A DNA stretch of 64,000 bases. Origin: Eonycteris spelaea. Its lineage: Eukaryota; Chordata; Mammalia; Chiroptera; Pteropodidae. The position numbers and the translations under genes were made by a program. The notes under the pieces are model-generated. The model was given only the letters and a program-made list of their open reading frames with translations, searched no databases and was not told the DNA's origin. Shown here in pieces: positions 42,726 through 54,265 of the stretch. Where the stretch lies: the NCBI GenBank assembly GCA_003508835.1, contig PUFA01000007.1:15089001-15153000 (forward strand). The letters are read 5' to 3'. Within the stretch, counting starts at the first letter, position 1; every line of letters starts with the position of its first letter.

Positions 42726-44184
42726 GACCACGTCATTTATTATGGAGTCACTTAGTTGTGCTAAGAGAACAAAGCAACTTCTCCGAACGACCTTTGAGTT
42801 GATGACCAGCTCCGAAAGGTTTTTTTTGGGGGCTTGATTTTGACTGCTTTTGATTCTCCTTTCTGTGAGTTCTTCTACAAACTCCCCATGACCAGATATT
42901 TTACCTGTCAGTGAGATCATTTCAGCTTCAGAGACAAGTGCTTCTGACCCTCAGCGTGAACAAAGGCCCTTTTCTGTTTCACACTGATAACCTTTAAAAA
43001 GCAAGGAGGCTCTATCCTTTCCTCTCATTGTCTCCTCCAGTTAATTATTTTTAAGCTGTCAGATAAAAATGATGATATATATCAGTCTGTTTCTTTGAAT
43101 ACAAATATAACCTCAAACGTCAGGGTTGGTGCCTTATTGTTCTTGGGTCAGGTTGCCTGTGAAAATATTACCTAACAGTGAGTAATCAAGATGGATAATG
43201 CAGTTTCTTAAAACACTTGAGAAAAAGTCACTACTTAGGCAGTGGTACGATGTACTTTCTTGTAATGCTGAATAAGTTTCGTTTTTGCTCATGAGTGTAG
43301 TAGATACATTAAATTTTGTCTCCCAACATCAAGTCGCCCTGCTTTTTAAACAGGACTCTGTTTTTCTTCTTGGTAACCACTTCTTCTTCCCTGTTAATCT
43401 GTTGCTTTCGGGGGAGTTGACTACAGCCCTGGCCCCTTGGGTGGGCGTTTAACTCCATCTTGGCTGACCAGAGATCTGTGTTCTCTTCATAGCGACTGCT
43501 TTAGAGATGGGCATGTTGCCCTGTCACAGCCCATGGGACACAGGAGGCGTTTCTGGGAGTGTTGGCAGGGAAGCACACCTTCCTTCGTTTGGATTTGATA
43601 CCCAGAGGTCTTGTCTGGGAAAGATGGTGGCTTCCACCACCAAGTGGAGCCTGGGCATGAAGCCAGTGTGTAGGAGAACAGAGCTAGGAGCTGGAGAGGT
43701 ATCAGGTACTGGTGACTGTCTTTGAGCCTCTGAAGTTGAGATATCTTAGACTTGCAAGTTTTATGAGCTCAAACATTTCCTTTCCTCCTTAAATCAGTCC
43801 ATGGTTTATTTTGTGGGGTGTGTGTGTGTATCTGTATCTGTATGTATAATAAAAATATTTCATATAGTAGCAGGGGAAGGAAAGGAGAGGCTTAGCCATA
43901 AAACATTTGTGTAGGATTCTTTACACAGATACTGACTTGATTCTTGTTCATATTTTTTGTTATATTAAGGTTGCTGAATATGTGACACAACAATTTTTAA
44001 TCCAAATGTAGCAGGATTTCTAAAAGTACTCCCCTCCCCCAAATATCGCATTCTCCCTTGCCATGCTGAGGCCAGAAGTTCCATATAGACTAGAGCTTGT
44101 GTCAGTATTGAAAAGATGCCACCATTTCCATGGCATACCTCAAGAAGGTGTCACAAAAAGAACTGCACTCATCTTCCATTTGCC
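42726..44184. other. No recognised feature
   Basis: 1.5 kb. Short (TG)n at about 43819-43831 and no repeat family that I can name. Confidence 0.4.
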
Positions 44185-44320
44185 AGTGTAACCAGATGTG
44201 ATCTTGGACAGGCCCCTTCATGGGGTGGGCTCAGTTTCTTTGTCAAAACAAAGAGGCTGATAATACCCATCCTGTCTCTAGGTTATTATGAAACCCAAAT
44301 GAGATTAATGTAGAAGTATT
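44185..44320 (+). repeat. MIR SINE, sense
   Basis: 'gatgtgatcttggacaggcc', 'gggctcagtttctttgtcaa' and 'ctaggttattatgaaaccca' match MIR. Confidence 0.8.
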
Positions 44321-45648
44321 TCTAGTAAGGATTGATTTGCATTTAATGTGGCATGTTTATTGTCCTTCAGTAAAGGAAAATTCAGAATGACTTTAAACAT
44401 GTCGATGTTTCTAAATCCCAGAGAAAAAGGAAAATTCATTTATACTGAATTATTGAAATGTTGACTTATATCTTGACTCTAGGTGTTAGTATAAGTTTCC
44501 AAAGGCTGGCTTAATTCACCTGGTTTTGCCTCACTGGGATCTGGCAGATGAGAGTGGGTTCACAATCTTATAGACACTTAAAAGAAGCCTTTTCATCAAA
44601 TCAGTGGCATATTTGAAAAAAAAAAAAAAGATGAAAGAAACAATGACTGCTTTCAGTGGGCCCTGGCGGGTATCTCCTCAGCATCCATCCTCCCCAATTT
44701 CCTGTGGAATCTGGTTTGTCTATGTCTCCATCCCATCCCCATGGTGTTCCCATGACGGTAGTTACTAGTCCAAGGGTGGAGGGATGTTCCAAGCCAGCCT
44801 GATGCGAGGGAGAGGCTTTTCCTTATCTCCTGCTGGATGTAGACAGGGATGTATGCAGCTCCAATAGGAAGCTGACACTGAGGAGGGCAGAGAAGACTGG
44901 GAGAGAGGATGTGGGTTTTTACGGCCTCACTTGGTTTTTAGGCTTCCAGGGATAGGCATTCTGGTTTTCCCTTATTATTTAACTAAGTCTGAGTCTACAT
45001 TTCTGTTACTTGAAGCCAGAGATATTCTCAGTGACTCCATGTAGTTTCCGAGGCTTTCTGGGAACCCTCGAGATGGAATTACAGCAAAAATGGTTGTTGG
45101 AGTATTGTTTTCCCAGATTTATTGATCTGGAGTCAAACTTTTTTGTTTTCTTTCTTAGGAAGACCAAAATGAAGACGTTAGTAATCACTCGGATTCAGAA
45201 TTGAGAGGGGGTTAATCATTGGTATATTACTATAGTAATATTTTTAGTATAAGGATGTTCCATGCAATATTTGGCAATACTTAAACTAAATTTATGTTTT
45301 GTTTAAATTCAGAAATCTGCAGCTAAATCAATGACTGAAATATTTTCCAATTTATGCATGCAATTGTGAAAATGAAAATATAGGCTGAAAGGGATACATT
45401 TTGTTCCCCAAGAGCTTGTGCCTGGCTAAGTGCACATTGGGATTACCAAAGTTTAGAATTATTCCTAAGACAAGGTGATGATTAAGGTAAATTTATGAAG
45501 TGCACCTTTAATATGAGACTTTCAGGTACTGGGTGAAGTAGATATTTTCGCAGGTCCTCACATGTCACACTACGTCAATACCCTCTTTCTGTATCTTTGA
45601 GGAAAGTGGACCAGAGCTTAGAACGATTATTCTATTGTTTCTTTCTAG
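44321..45648. other. No recognised feature
   Basis: Poly-A at about 44616-44629; otherwise apparently unique. Confidence 0.4.
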
Positions 45649-45687
45649 ACAGATGAGTCTGAGCTAAATTGCTTGTATATTGAAGGG
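45649..45687 (+). other. Candidate 39-base microexon
   Basis: Acceptor 'ctattgtttctttctag' ends at 45648; donor 'aaggg|gtaagtcagg' starts at 45688. Thirteen codons stay open in phase 0, while the other two frames have stops. Short exons of this kind are easily found by chance. Confidence 0.15.
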
Positions 45688-46089
45688 GTAAGTCAGGGAG
45701 TTCAAGATCAGTCACAAGTGGAAAGAGAACGACTAGAGAGCTGCACAAGGGAGACAGACTCAGTCAGGTTCTAGAGAGTGAGGCAGCGGCATTTAGGGAT
45801 TGCCGTAGCGAAGGTCCTGGGTCATTACTGAAAATCTGGCCAGAGCACCTGATTGAGGGCAACGCTCACTGATCTTCATATCCTCAGACTTTCGCGCAAT
45901 TTAACTTCCCGGAGCTAAGTTTTCTCATAGGGAAAAGAAGCAGAACTACATAATCTCTAAAGAAAATATCTGTCTTCAGAGGTTCTGTTTCATTTTTCAG
46001 TCACGTGTGTGGTGACTGTGTCACATTGTCTTTCCAGCATATCGAGAGTATACTAATGGAAATTATTGTTGTTATTATAAAACAACCAC
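45688..46089. other. No recognised feature
   Basis: Nothing recognised. Confidence 0.4.
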
Positions 46090-46185
46090 GTTATTAGTCT
46101 TTATCTTTTTCATAGCTGTTTCAGTAACACCGGGAACATTGCTTAGCAAGCAGTAGGTGCCTCGTCAATATTCATTGCCTTCAGT
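46090..46185 (+). repeat. L2 LINE 3' end, sense
   Basis: 'cagcaagcagtaggtgcctc' type text, here 'agcaagcagtaggtgcctcg', and 'tcaatattcattgccttc' match the L2 terminus. Confidence 0.7.
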
Positions 46186-46440
46186 AATGAACTACTTGTT
46201 ATTGAGCACATTTGGCATCATCCTGTAGAGGGGCTTTGCATATATTATCTCCTTTAATCCTCACAAAAACTCCAAAACATTATCCTAACCCATTTTAGAG
46301 ATTGTGAAACCGGACTAAGTGAGGTTCGGGAAACTGCTCAAGTTTTCCCAACTGACAAGTGGCAGAACCAGGATTCAGATTCAGTTTGGACCAATTCTGA
46401 AGCTTGTGCTCTTTCCACAGTGTCTTGCTGCTGTTTATAG
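46186..46440 (-). repeat. Nearly full-length MIR SINE, antisense
   Basis: 'ttattgagcacatttggcat', 'ctcctttaatcctcacaaaa', 'ccattttagagattgtgaaa' and 'gacaagtggcagaaccagga' follow MIR in reverse. Confidence 0.92.
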
Positions 46441-47229
46441 CATTTTAACTTCCTGATAATCTACAAAGTGAGGTTTAGCTAACTTTCTCATGGGGTTTCG
46501 TATCTAGTGCATTTTTGTATCAGAGATGATAGTGGGGAGAAACTTTGGGGAGAAGAGACTAGGAAATAATAATCTCATCACCAATGCCTTACTTATCATA
46601 ATATAAAAAAGATATACTTAAAAAAAGTGAGTCCTAAATAAAGATAAAAATTTAATTTAGTGAAGCAACTATAAAATCTCCTCATTATCGTGCAAGGAAT
46701 AACTCAGATTTTGCCAGTAAAAATGAATTCCATATTTCTTCAGCATATAAGAAGGGGCCACGCAGGCCCTTATGATGTATGTTCCTTATGAACAAGCCGA
46801 CAGCTTTTCCTTTTAATCTCCTCTCCTGTTCCTGGCAAGTCCAATCAGAGCCAGAGCACTGGGGATATCCTTTCATTTGTTTTCATTTTATGATTTTGTT
46901 GTAATCACATAGTTTATGGTTCTCCTCTTATCTGCCATGCAAGCTGGCGTAATTCAGCTGCCACATCGCTTTCATTAATCTAAAGCCTTTTGAATTTTGC
47001 TGCTCGTTCTCTAATGATTTGTCCACAATGGAATGCTTTTGAAAGAAAAGCAACTAATTTTAAAAGATTTACTTTTTTTTTTAATATGGCACCTAGAAAA
47101 TATAAAGTTACACATGTGACTCGCATTATGTTTCTGTTGGACGTCACAGGCCTGGACCCTCAGTCAGCAGCGGCCCTTGGACCCAGCATTCTCAGTCAAC
47201 CACACACTGTTTTTTTAAAGGTGCAAAAG
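46441..47229. other. No recognised repeat; possible conserved block
   Basis: 46890-47050 is repeat-free with AT-rich cores ('gcgtaattcagctg', 'tcattaatctaaagcc'). Nothing else is recognised. Confidence 0.35.
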
Positions 47230-47425
47230 CCCCCGATTTCTCTGCTTATGTGCCTTCACTCGTGCTATTTCAGTTCAGCTTCTCAGATTGTCTTAATTAT
47301 CGACACACTGAAATCCTGCCCCTCTTTAATGCCTAGCTCAAATAAATTCACCTTTGAGTGTATTGTAATGCCTCTCCTCAGACTTTCCATGGCACTTTAT
47401 TGATAAATTCCAATTCGGAATACCT
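47230..47425 (+). repeat. L2 LINE, sense
   Basis: 'tctgcttatgtgccttcact', 'cgtgctatttcagttcagct' and 'atgcctagctcaaataaatt' are L2-like. Confidence 0.65.
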
Positions 47426-48471
47426 ATTTCAGTGCTAACAAACCCCTGGCTGATACTGTCAACTTTGTCCATGGCAGACCTTGTTAATCTATCATAGCAC
47501 TCTCCTCTTGACCCTGATCTTTTTATGAGAATCCTCAGTGCAGTATTCTCGGCAACAAACACCAAAAGGTTAGAGCAGAGATACGGTTTGGAAGGTCAAA
47601 GTGCATTAATAGACTGGATGCCCCAGAGCTCTAATTTTAACCAAGTGCCGATTTCCTGTTCAAGCAGAATTCTCAGGGAGGGGTCATTGCTTTCTAGAGA
47701 GAATAGCCGCGAGGATCACATATTTGCACAATATCTTTCTTCTCTTTCTTCTGATATCCTACGTAACTGTTTTACAATAGCAGTGCCATTTTTCTGCATC
47801 TTTCTTTAAATGTTTCCAAAAGTCTGCTGATAATATAAAATTTAGGCAATCTGATTCCTTCAGAGAAGAGTGATTGCTGAGGAGTCTGGGTAAGGCTATT
47901 TGGGATATTGTAAACGATCGTATACCCCTAATGAGATGAGACTTATTGGTAGTATAAACATAGGAAACCTCTCTTTGTCCCTTTGATATGAAGCTTGTCT
48001 AAGTGATAGGAAGGATTCGAGTTGGGAGAAGACTGGAGAAGAAAAAATTTTATGAAAGTGTCCTTTTCAGAGTCAGGTTTTGGCATTACTTATCTCTTGT
48101 GGGGTGAGCATTATGTGGTTAACATAATATGTCAACTTTTTTGAGCTAACCATGCTCCGTTACCCTTCTGGCACTTTAGGATGCTAAAGCTACAGAGTGT
48201 CTGTACAGGTAATAGAGACATATTTACAACCAAAATGTATTTACAATTCTGTCATAATTCTTATTCATGCCAGTCTCTTCTACGATATAGGAAACTCATG
48301 AGGGCAAAGACTATATGGAGGCAATTACATAGGTGTTTTATTGTGTGTGTTGTGTGTGCGCGTGCTGTGATTTTAGATGAGTGACTGATAAGGCAAAGAA
48401 GTGCTCAGAGCTTTGGCTGAATGCCACCATCAAGACCCTCAATGCAGATTACAATGCAGATAACAACGTCA
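47426..48471. other. No recognised feature
   Basis: Over 1 kb with no repeat that I recognise, except a short TG-rich stretch at 48342-48368. Confidence 0.4.
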
Positions 48472-48590
48472 CACAGTTTGACTTCAGGGAATTTAAAATC
48501 TAGTTGAGACAAGCACGAGACACATTACAAAACAATTAAATCACAGGTGCGATAACAATAGGATGGGGGTGCTGTGAGACGGTTGTGTTG
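48472..48590 (-). repeat. Probable L2 LINE 3' fragment, antisense
   Basis: 'ggaatttaaaatctagttga' followed by 'gacaagcacgagacacatta' and 'caattaaatcacaggtgcga' resembles the antisense L2 tail. Confidence 0.55.
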
Positions 48591-49158
48591 TCAAACATGT
48601 ATGCAGACGCTAAATGTAAAGTTTCATCAGAGAGAAACGTCTTCATGGGGAGAAATAGAGATTTTAATATGAGTATGCCCTTCCTCGGGCGTTTATGCCA
48701 AAGGATTCCTCATAAGCGAAACAATGCTGTGGTCATAAATTGGAGCCCTTGGCCAGCATCCACATCAGAACTACCAAATTTCCGTACATTGATGCTTTAG
48801 AACCCAGTGAGAGAGTGTTGGCTTTGAACTTACAGGTTGTTGGGGAATAATAGAAAGAGAACAGTTTCCTCTAATCAGAGAAATATTTTTTTGGCAGATG
48901 GAGAAGAGGGGAAGCCAGGCTAGCTACAGGGATTAGCTGTAAGACTGCTCCTTTTTCACTTTTTGGGTCTCTCTGTGGCTACATCAGAGGAAAGACCTTT
49001 TCCCCTGCTTATTTCAGAAATGATTCTGGCCAAAAATAAGACTGTCCATTTGTGTCAGGTCTATGATGAAGCAAAGCAGAGGCATTTCCTGAATGAAATT
49101 AAAATTTGTGATGCCAGGGGAGGGATGGAAACTGATCTCTTTGTTGATGTACGGGCCT
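48591..49158. other. No recognised feature
   Basis: Nothing recognised. Confidence 0.4.
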
Positions 49159-49211
49159 CCCCCCCTCCCCTCTCTCTCTATATAGATATATATATGTATT
49201 TTTTTTTTCAG
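49159..49211 (+). repeat. Pyrimidine and TA-rich tract
   Basis: C/T-rich, then TATA-rich, then a T-run ending in CAG at 49211. It doubles as a polypyrimidine tract for the candidate acceptor. Confidence 0.85.
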
Positions 49212-49301
49212 CCATTTCAACTGCCAGGGACTGTGCAAGACTTGTATAAGAAACCCGGTCATTAATCTATGGAGACACCTACGTGACCGAGCAAATTCAA
49301 G
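49212..49301 (+). other. Candidate exon, 90 bases
   Basis: The acceptor is a T-run followed by CAG (ends 49211); the donor is 'attcaag|gtaagg' (GT at 49302). One frame is open for 29 codons with four cysteines; the other two contain stops. It is a symmetric phase 2-2 exon, the same phase as the candidate at 37499-37564, so the two would join in frame. I recognise no protein family. Both could be noncoding or chance. Confidence 0.3.
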
Positions 49302-49654
49302 GTAAGGTATTTCTTGACATTTTAGTACTTTTTATGGCATGAGAAAATGGCTCTTTGATGGCAAGGGAAGTCCGTAATGCTAGTGTGAGCTGGCCTCTGT
49401 GTCCTTCTGCCTTGGTCTTTTTTTTTTTTTTAATTTCCTGTAAGTTTTTATTTTTTATTTTTTTTTATTTTTTAAGCACTGAACCTTAGCCGAAAGATAA
49501 TTGAATGTGGAAGTTAGGAACACTTCCAATGATAGGTGAGGACATCCAGGGACCCAGCCAATGTCGTTCTCCTAGATTTCCCAAATTATAGATAAATTCT
49601 GCGTGGCCTCTTAGAGAAACAGTTGGATGTGAGTTCAGGTTCTTGCTTGCACAA
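49302..49654. other. T-rich stretch, otherwise nothing
   Basis: T-rich runs at 49419-49479. No repeat family is recognised. Confidence 0.45.
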
Positions 49655-49705
49655 ACCACTTAGTTTCTCTGCACTTCAGAATTGGCCTCCATAAAGCAAT
49701 GACTG
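49655..49705 (+). repeat. Short MIR fragment, sense
   Basis: 'cttagtttctctgcacttca' fits the MIR middle. It abuts a reverse MIR. Confidence 0.5.
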
Positions 49706-49960
49706 CTATCATTTATTGAGCATTTAGTAAGTGATGAGCACAGTATTCTAAACACTTGATACACATCAACTTGGTTCATCTCCAAAATAACCCCATGAGT
49801 TATAGTTAGTCATCTCTGGAATTTAAGAGTCAAGGAGCTGAGATTTAGCAAGACTAAGTAATTTGCTCAAGGTGGTGAGTAGCAGAGCTAAGACTTAAAC
49901 CCAGGTGGGTTGACTCCCAAATCCACATTCACCACGATTACAATATACAGTTTCTACTAA
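49706..49960 (-). repeat. Nearly full-length MIR SINE, antisense
   Basis: 'atcatttattgagcatttag', 'taaccccatgagttatagtt', 'actaagtaatttgctcaagg' and 'taaacccaggtgggttgact' are in MIR order. Confidence 0.92.
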
Positions 49961-50017
49961 AGAATATCTCAGCTCCATCTCCACAGTATATATCAATGAA
50001 GCATTTATTCCGTTAAT

Positions 50018-50343
50018 AACGGTTGATCCTTGAACAACACAGATTTGAACTGCATGTGTTCACTTATGTGTGGATTTTTTCAATAAATACTGTAAATGTA
50101 TTTTTTCTTATGATTTTCTTAATAACATTTTCTTTTCTCTAGCTTAGCTTATTGTAAGAGTACAGTATCTAATACATAGAACATAAAAATATGTGTTAAT
50201 TACTTGTTTATGTCATTGGAAAGGCTTTTGGTTGAAAGATTATTTAATAAAGTTTTTGGGGGAGTCAAAGGTTATATGTGGATTTTTGACTACATGGGGG
50301 GGTGGTTCGATGCCCCTGACCTCTGCATTCAAAGATAACTGTA
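50018..50343 (+). mobile_element. Tigger-type MITE, nearly complete
   Basis: Begins 'cggttgatccttgaacaaca', contains 'ttgaactgcatgtgttcact', 'cttaataacattttcttttc' and 'aagtttttgggggagtcaaa', and ends 'attcaaagataactgta'. It spans the whole remembered element between its end regions, with no coding capacity. Confidence 0.88.
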
Positions 50344-50561
50344 CTGATAGCGACTACCTTCAGAGCCTGAGTTTTGAGGGAGGGTCTTATCTAATTTGGT
50401 TTTCACATTTTATCTTCCTTTGAGTTATTCTAATTTGGCGTAACAGCAAGAAGGCCTATAATCCCATTAATATTCATATTTGTGTATGTTTCAAAAAAAA
50501 CCCAACAAAACTTCTGGCCCGTGGAATTTTCCACTTAAAGAAAATTTCCATTTTCTTTATG

Positions 50562-50705
50562 GTAGACTCTTGAGGTAGGAAATGGGTGGGGTGAACATTG
50601 CTCTCCTCATTTTCCAAGCGTTTAGAGTGTAAGACATTTAGCTGAGGCTGCTCACCTAGTACGTGCTGGAGCCAGGACTGGGACTCTGGTTTTCCTAATC
50701 AACTG
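50562..50705 (-). repeat. MIR SINE, antisense
   Basis: 'cctcattttccaagcgttta', 'agctgaggctgctcacctag' and 'gctggagccaggactgggac' match antisense MIR. Confidence 0.75.
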
Positions 50706-51039
50706 TGTTATTACCGTTTTGGGTTGCTAGAAAAAAAAAATCCACGTGTCTTCACTGAGGATGTTCTGTAGCACAAGGTAAGAGTTTGGAAAAAGCACCT
50801 GCCATGATTTCTTAGTGAATACTAGAAAAATCTCTTTTCTGTTTCTCTTTCGAGAGCTTCTGCGTCCACTGGTCAGAATTCTGTGAAGTTTAACCAGCAC
50901 AGGGATCCTCCCTCTGCTTTTTGAAAATTTGCGTTATCCCACTTCACTCTCACAAAGACCTACCTCAGGACTCGTTTTGTTTTCGCTAACTGAAAAACAT
51001 TCACAGAGGATTTCTGCTCTTACGGACAAAGGCAAAAAG
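50706..51039. other. No recognised feature
   Basis: Contains a strong-looking donor ('cacaag|gtaagag', GT at 50778) without a convincing partner acceptor. Confidence 0.4.
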
Positions 51040-51440
51040 TGAAAGTGGGCTTCGGGATCCGTTTTGCAGCGAGTGCAGCCATCACAGAGATGGGAGCACC
51101 CGGGGCAGCGACAGCGGCGCTGCCTTTTCTGTGCGTGAGCGTTATTTCAGGTGTCATGTCTTGTTTTGTAGGATATTTTTTGGGTCTGGAAACACTCACA
51201 AAATGACAGTAATTGATTCTTCACTTTACGCGATTACGAAAGGTTTCATAGGAATACTCAGCTTCTGGATAGCGAGGGGAGCCTGTGCCTGCCCGGGGGC
51301 GGCTGGGCCCTGGGTGAGCGGTATACAGCGCTGGGAAAGCGAAAGGCCTGCATCGGAAAGGAGTCCTGATGCTGATCTTCCCAAAGCAGATGCCCCGCTG
51401 TCATACAGCGTCCCCTGTCAGGCAAAGCCGGCTACCTAGC
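51040..51440 (+). promoter_or_regulatory. CpG-enriched block
   Basis: About 23 CpG in 400 bases, with G+C-rich cores and a perfect 7-bp hairpin at 51104-51124 ('ggcagcg' / 'cgctgcc'). No TATA box or clear splice donor. Possibly a regulatory element, an orphan CpG island, or an old repeat that I do not recognise. Confidence 0.35.
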
Positions 51441-52384
51441 CAGGAGCTTTGGCGTGGTGGGGTCTGGACACAGCTCAGTCACCTTTCCCCAGTCCCAAGA
51501 AGGAGCAAGGTTATCAGATGCCAGAGCAACTAATCTCTGGATTCTGCCTTGCCCACCCCAGGCAGCCTCATTGCTGTTTTGTGACGCACTTTGTGCCTTC
51601 CGCCCACGGAGCTGGCTGGAGACCAACCATGCTTTTTACCAGCCCCTATCTCTGCAGTCTTGGAGACGGACACATGTTCTTCCTGGGTCACCTCCAAGCA
51701 CTCCAGGGCCTGCCGGCGTTTGCTCTGGATGTCTCATCCCCTGGCAAGTAGTCACTTCATCTGTCAAAAAGAGCATCCCGAGGATCTGCTCTGACAGTGT
51801 CTGTGTTAGCATTTGCCAGGGTTCACACTGTAGGTTGGCTGTGCAGGTTAGTGAAGACCATCCTAACCCAAATCTGATGGTACCCGAGAGGTGATGGTGA
51901 TTTTCTTCCGTATAATTCCCATCTCCACCTCCACCTGGTGTGCCCTGGAAGCCTTGGAGTCAAAGGGCCTGATTTATTTTTTGGCAGCAAGTAGGAGAGT
52001 CCTTATGTAGATGCAGCTGGTGAATCTACGTTGGCTTGGAGCTCTGACAGCCTGATCTCCACCATTTTTCTTCTCTCTCCTAGACTCCGGAGTTTGGTCT
52101 TTTTTGACTAAATTCAGGCCAAAGGCAGGGACCAGGTGACACTTCTCTTTCAGGGTGGAAAAACCTTGTGTTATCTTTGACAAAATACCTGTGTTTGCCA
52201 AAGCCTTAGGCATGAAAATGAATGCTAATTTACTCTCACCAGCCTTGAAAGGAAGGACAATCTTTATCATCCAGAAAGTTTTCATGATGGCAGCACCTGC
52301 GCTCACATGTTCCCTTAAATACAATCATTAGTAGCAGCTTATAAAATAGGTGATAACTGCTAATAAGAGTCCCTTATGGTGACA
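51441..52384. other. No recognised feature
   Basis: Open frames of 116 (minus) and 146 (plus) codons overlap the area but show no domain, signal peptide or transmembrane pattern that I trust. Confidence 0.4.
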
Positions 52385-52447
52385 TAAAACTTTATACTTT
52401 TTAAAGCACTGACATATATTATCACATTTGATTCTCAAATGTTTTAA
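52385..52447 (-). repeat. Possible MIR fragment, antisense
   Basis: 'ttaaagcactgacatatatt' and 'atcacatttgattctcaaat' resemble the antisense MIR 3' end. Confidence 0.4.
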
Positions 52448-53611
52448 AAATACAGAGTTGGTAAATAGTCTGTTCTTGCCCGCAAATTCTAAAACACTTG
52501 CACACATATAACATATCAATGTCCCTAAATTCTTAAGTTTCCATCACTTTCCTTTTGCCTTTTCTATTTTCCTTTCCTCTATGGGGTGCTTGACCTTTAG
52601 ATGGCTGTTTACTTATGAATTATACATAGTACCTAAAATTATTTAAGTATCTTAACAGTTTAAATACATGTGAAGCAAGGTAAAAATAAATGCAGAGAAG
52701 TCCCAAAGCCCTAAACATTTGAAAAGAATTAGATAGAACTACAGTACCTTAGTCTTGGAAGTATTTGAATAGTGTGGTTGCCCTGACTCAACAAAGAAGG
52801 AAAAGAAGCAGGCTGAGCTGAGTTAAAAACAAAGCTGAGTTTTCTTAAAAGAATAAGAAAATAAAAGAGGAAATTATAACAGCAGAGGCATATCCCACTG
52901 TTGCAAGAAAAAATATTTTGGCTACCATTGAAATGGTTATTCAATAGACATTAAAAAACAAAGCAGAGGCTAGGCTTTTGAAGAGAATGATGATGGAGGT
53001 TCGAATCTCACTGAGTCTTTAATGGCACCGTTTCTAGAACCATTTATAGCAGCTTTAGTTTAGGAATCTAAGATAATTTTCCAACATGAGGAGGCAGGTT
53101 TCGTCTTTGTCCACAGCATTGTGGGGTTAGAGTACTCCAAGTACTGGCTTTGGGATGTCATTTTGCCATTGTGCTGGGGGCTGTGATTGGCTTGTGTTCT
53201 ATTTAATGTGGAAGTATAATTTGGACTCATGAACATTTTCGATTGAATAAATTCAACTTTAGGAGTTCTCACGGAGGTACACCACTCCAATGGAAGGTAG
53301 CTCAGGCTGCATTTGCTGAAGAAATTTCAACTATCCCAAGACCTACTAGATGGGATTAAACAGAAAGAAGTTTGGGCTTCAAAGTCTTTGGCCTTGGGAG
53401 TTGCTATGGACTTTAACTCATAAGAAATGAAGAATTTGTTGAACTTTACATTTCTTCTTGTGGTTTCGATAATGGACAGTGGTCATATTTAACCTTTTGT
53501 TTGTTAATATTCCTGATCTCAAAGGGTCTTTATATTTTCTTTTGATTTCTATAGGACATTTATGGAGCTATATTGGGATAGAAATTTAGCTTAGGATACA
53601 GCATAGATTGG
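52448..53611. other. No recognised feature
   Basis: 1.1 kb of AT-rich sequence; nothing recognised. Confidence 0.4.
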
Positions 53612-53632
53612 ATTAAATTAAATTAAATTAAT
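53612..53632 (+). repeat. Short (TTAAA)n tract
   Basis: Three to four ATTAA units next to an LTR. Confidence 0.85.
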
Positions 53633-54010
53633 GTATCCATCAGCTCTTGCTGTAATAATGTTGTGTAACAATTATTCCAAAACTCAGTGATTTGTAGCAA
53701 TAAGGATTTATTCTCTCATTCATGGGCCTGCAGGTAGCTGGGGCATTTCTGCTTCAGCTGCTGGTTGGCTAGATTTGGCTCCAGGTTGGGTTTAGGTTGC
53801 TGCAAGGGACTTCATGGTCTTCCTGGGTGAAGTAGCTGCCATAGTCTTCTCATGACTCAGAGCAAAACCACCTCTTAAGGTCTTGTTTCAGAACTGGATA
53901 CTGTTCCATCCACATTCCTTTGGCTAAACTCAACATCACCGGAGTGGGGAAATAAACTCTTCCTACTCTAGGACATTGCAAAGTCTTATTACAGGAGGCT
54001 GCGAAGAATT
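53633..54010 (-). mobile_element. MaLR-like LTR, antisense
   Basis: 'gtatccatcagctcttgctg', 'gtgtaacaattattccaaaa', 'ggatttattctctcattcat' and 'gggcctgcaggtagctgggg' follow an old MLT1-type LTR in reverse, ending near 'aggacattgcaaagtc'. Confidence 0.7.
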
Positions 54011-54109
54011 GAGAAGAATGGTATATCTGATTTACCACAAGTAATAGATTCTTGTTTTGTTGCATTTGTCATTTCACTTTTAATCATTCAGAAATGCAGT
54101 AGAAAGTTT

Positions 54110-54265
54110 ACCAAGCTTCCTTCAAAAATTTTCTATGGTTCCCACATACTCAGGCCCATTAACTTTGCGTTAAGACTCACCCCAAATTATTGAATTCGAA
54201 TCTTCCTGGATAGGCTTCAGGAATTTGTATTTTTAATGATTTTGGCAGGTGATTTTAATGTACTG
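54110..54265 (+). mobile_element. hAT-Charlie MITE fragment
   Basis: 'attattgaattcgaatcttc', 'ttcaggaatttgtattttta' and 'gcaggtgattttaatgtact' parallel MER3-like elements. The ends are lost. Confidence 0.5.

Noticed and set aside
50731..50777. Possible exon ending at a strong donor (GT at 50778)
   Set aside because: The only nearby acceptor is followed by a run of A, and the segment has no pyrimidine tract of useful length.
51454..51894. 146-codon open frame
   Set aside because: Overlapping frames of 67 and 100 codons on the same strand show that the area is simply stop-poor. No recognisable motif.
51974..52324. 116-codon minus-strand frame with some basic character
   Set aside because: No homologue is recognised. 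The T-rich flank at 52070-52080 gives a weak splice context only on the opposite strand.
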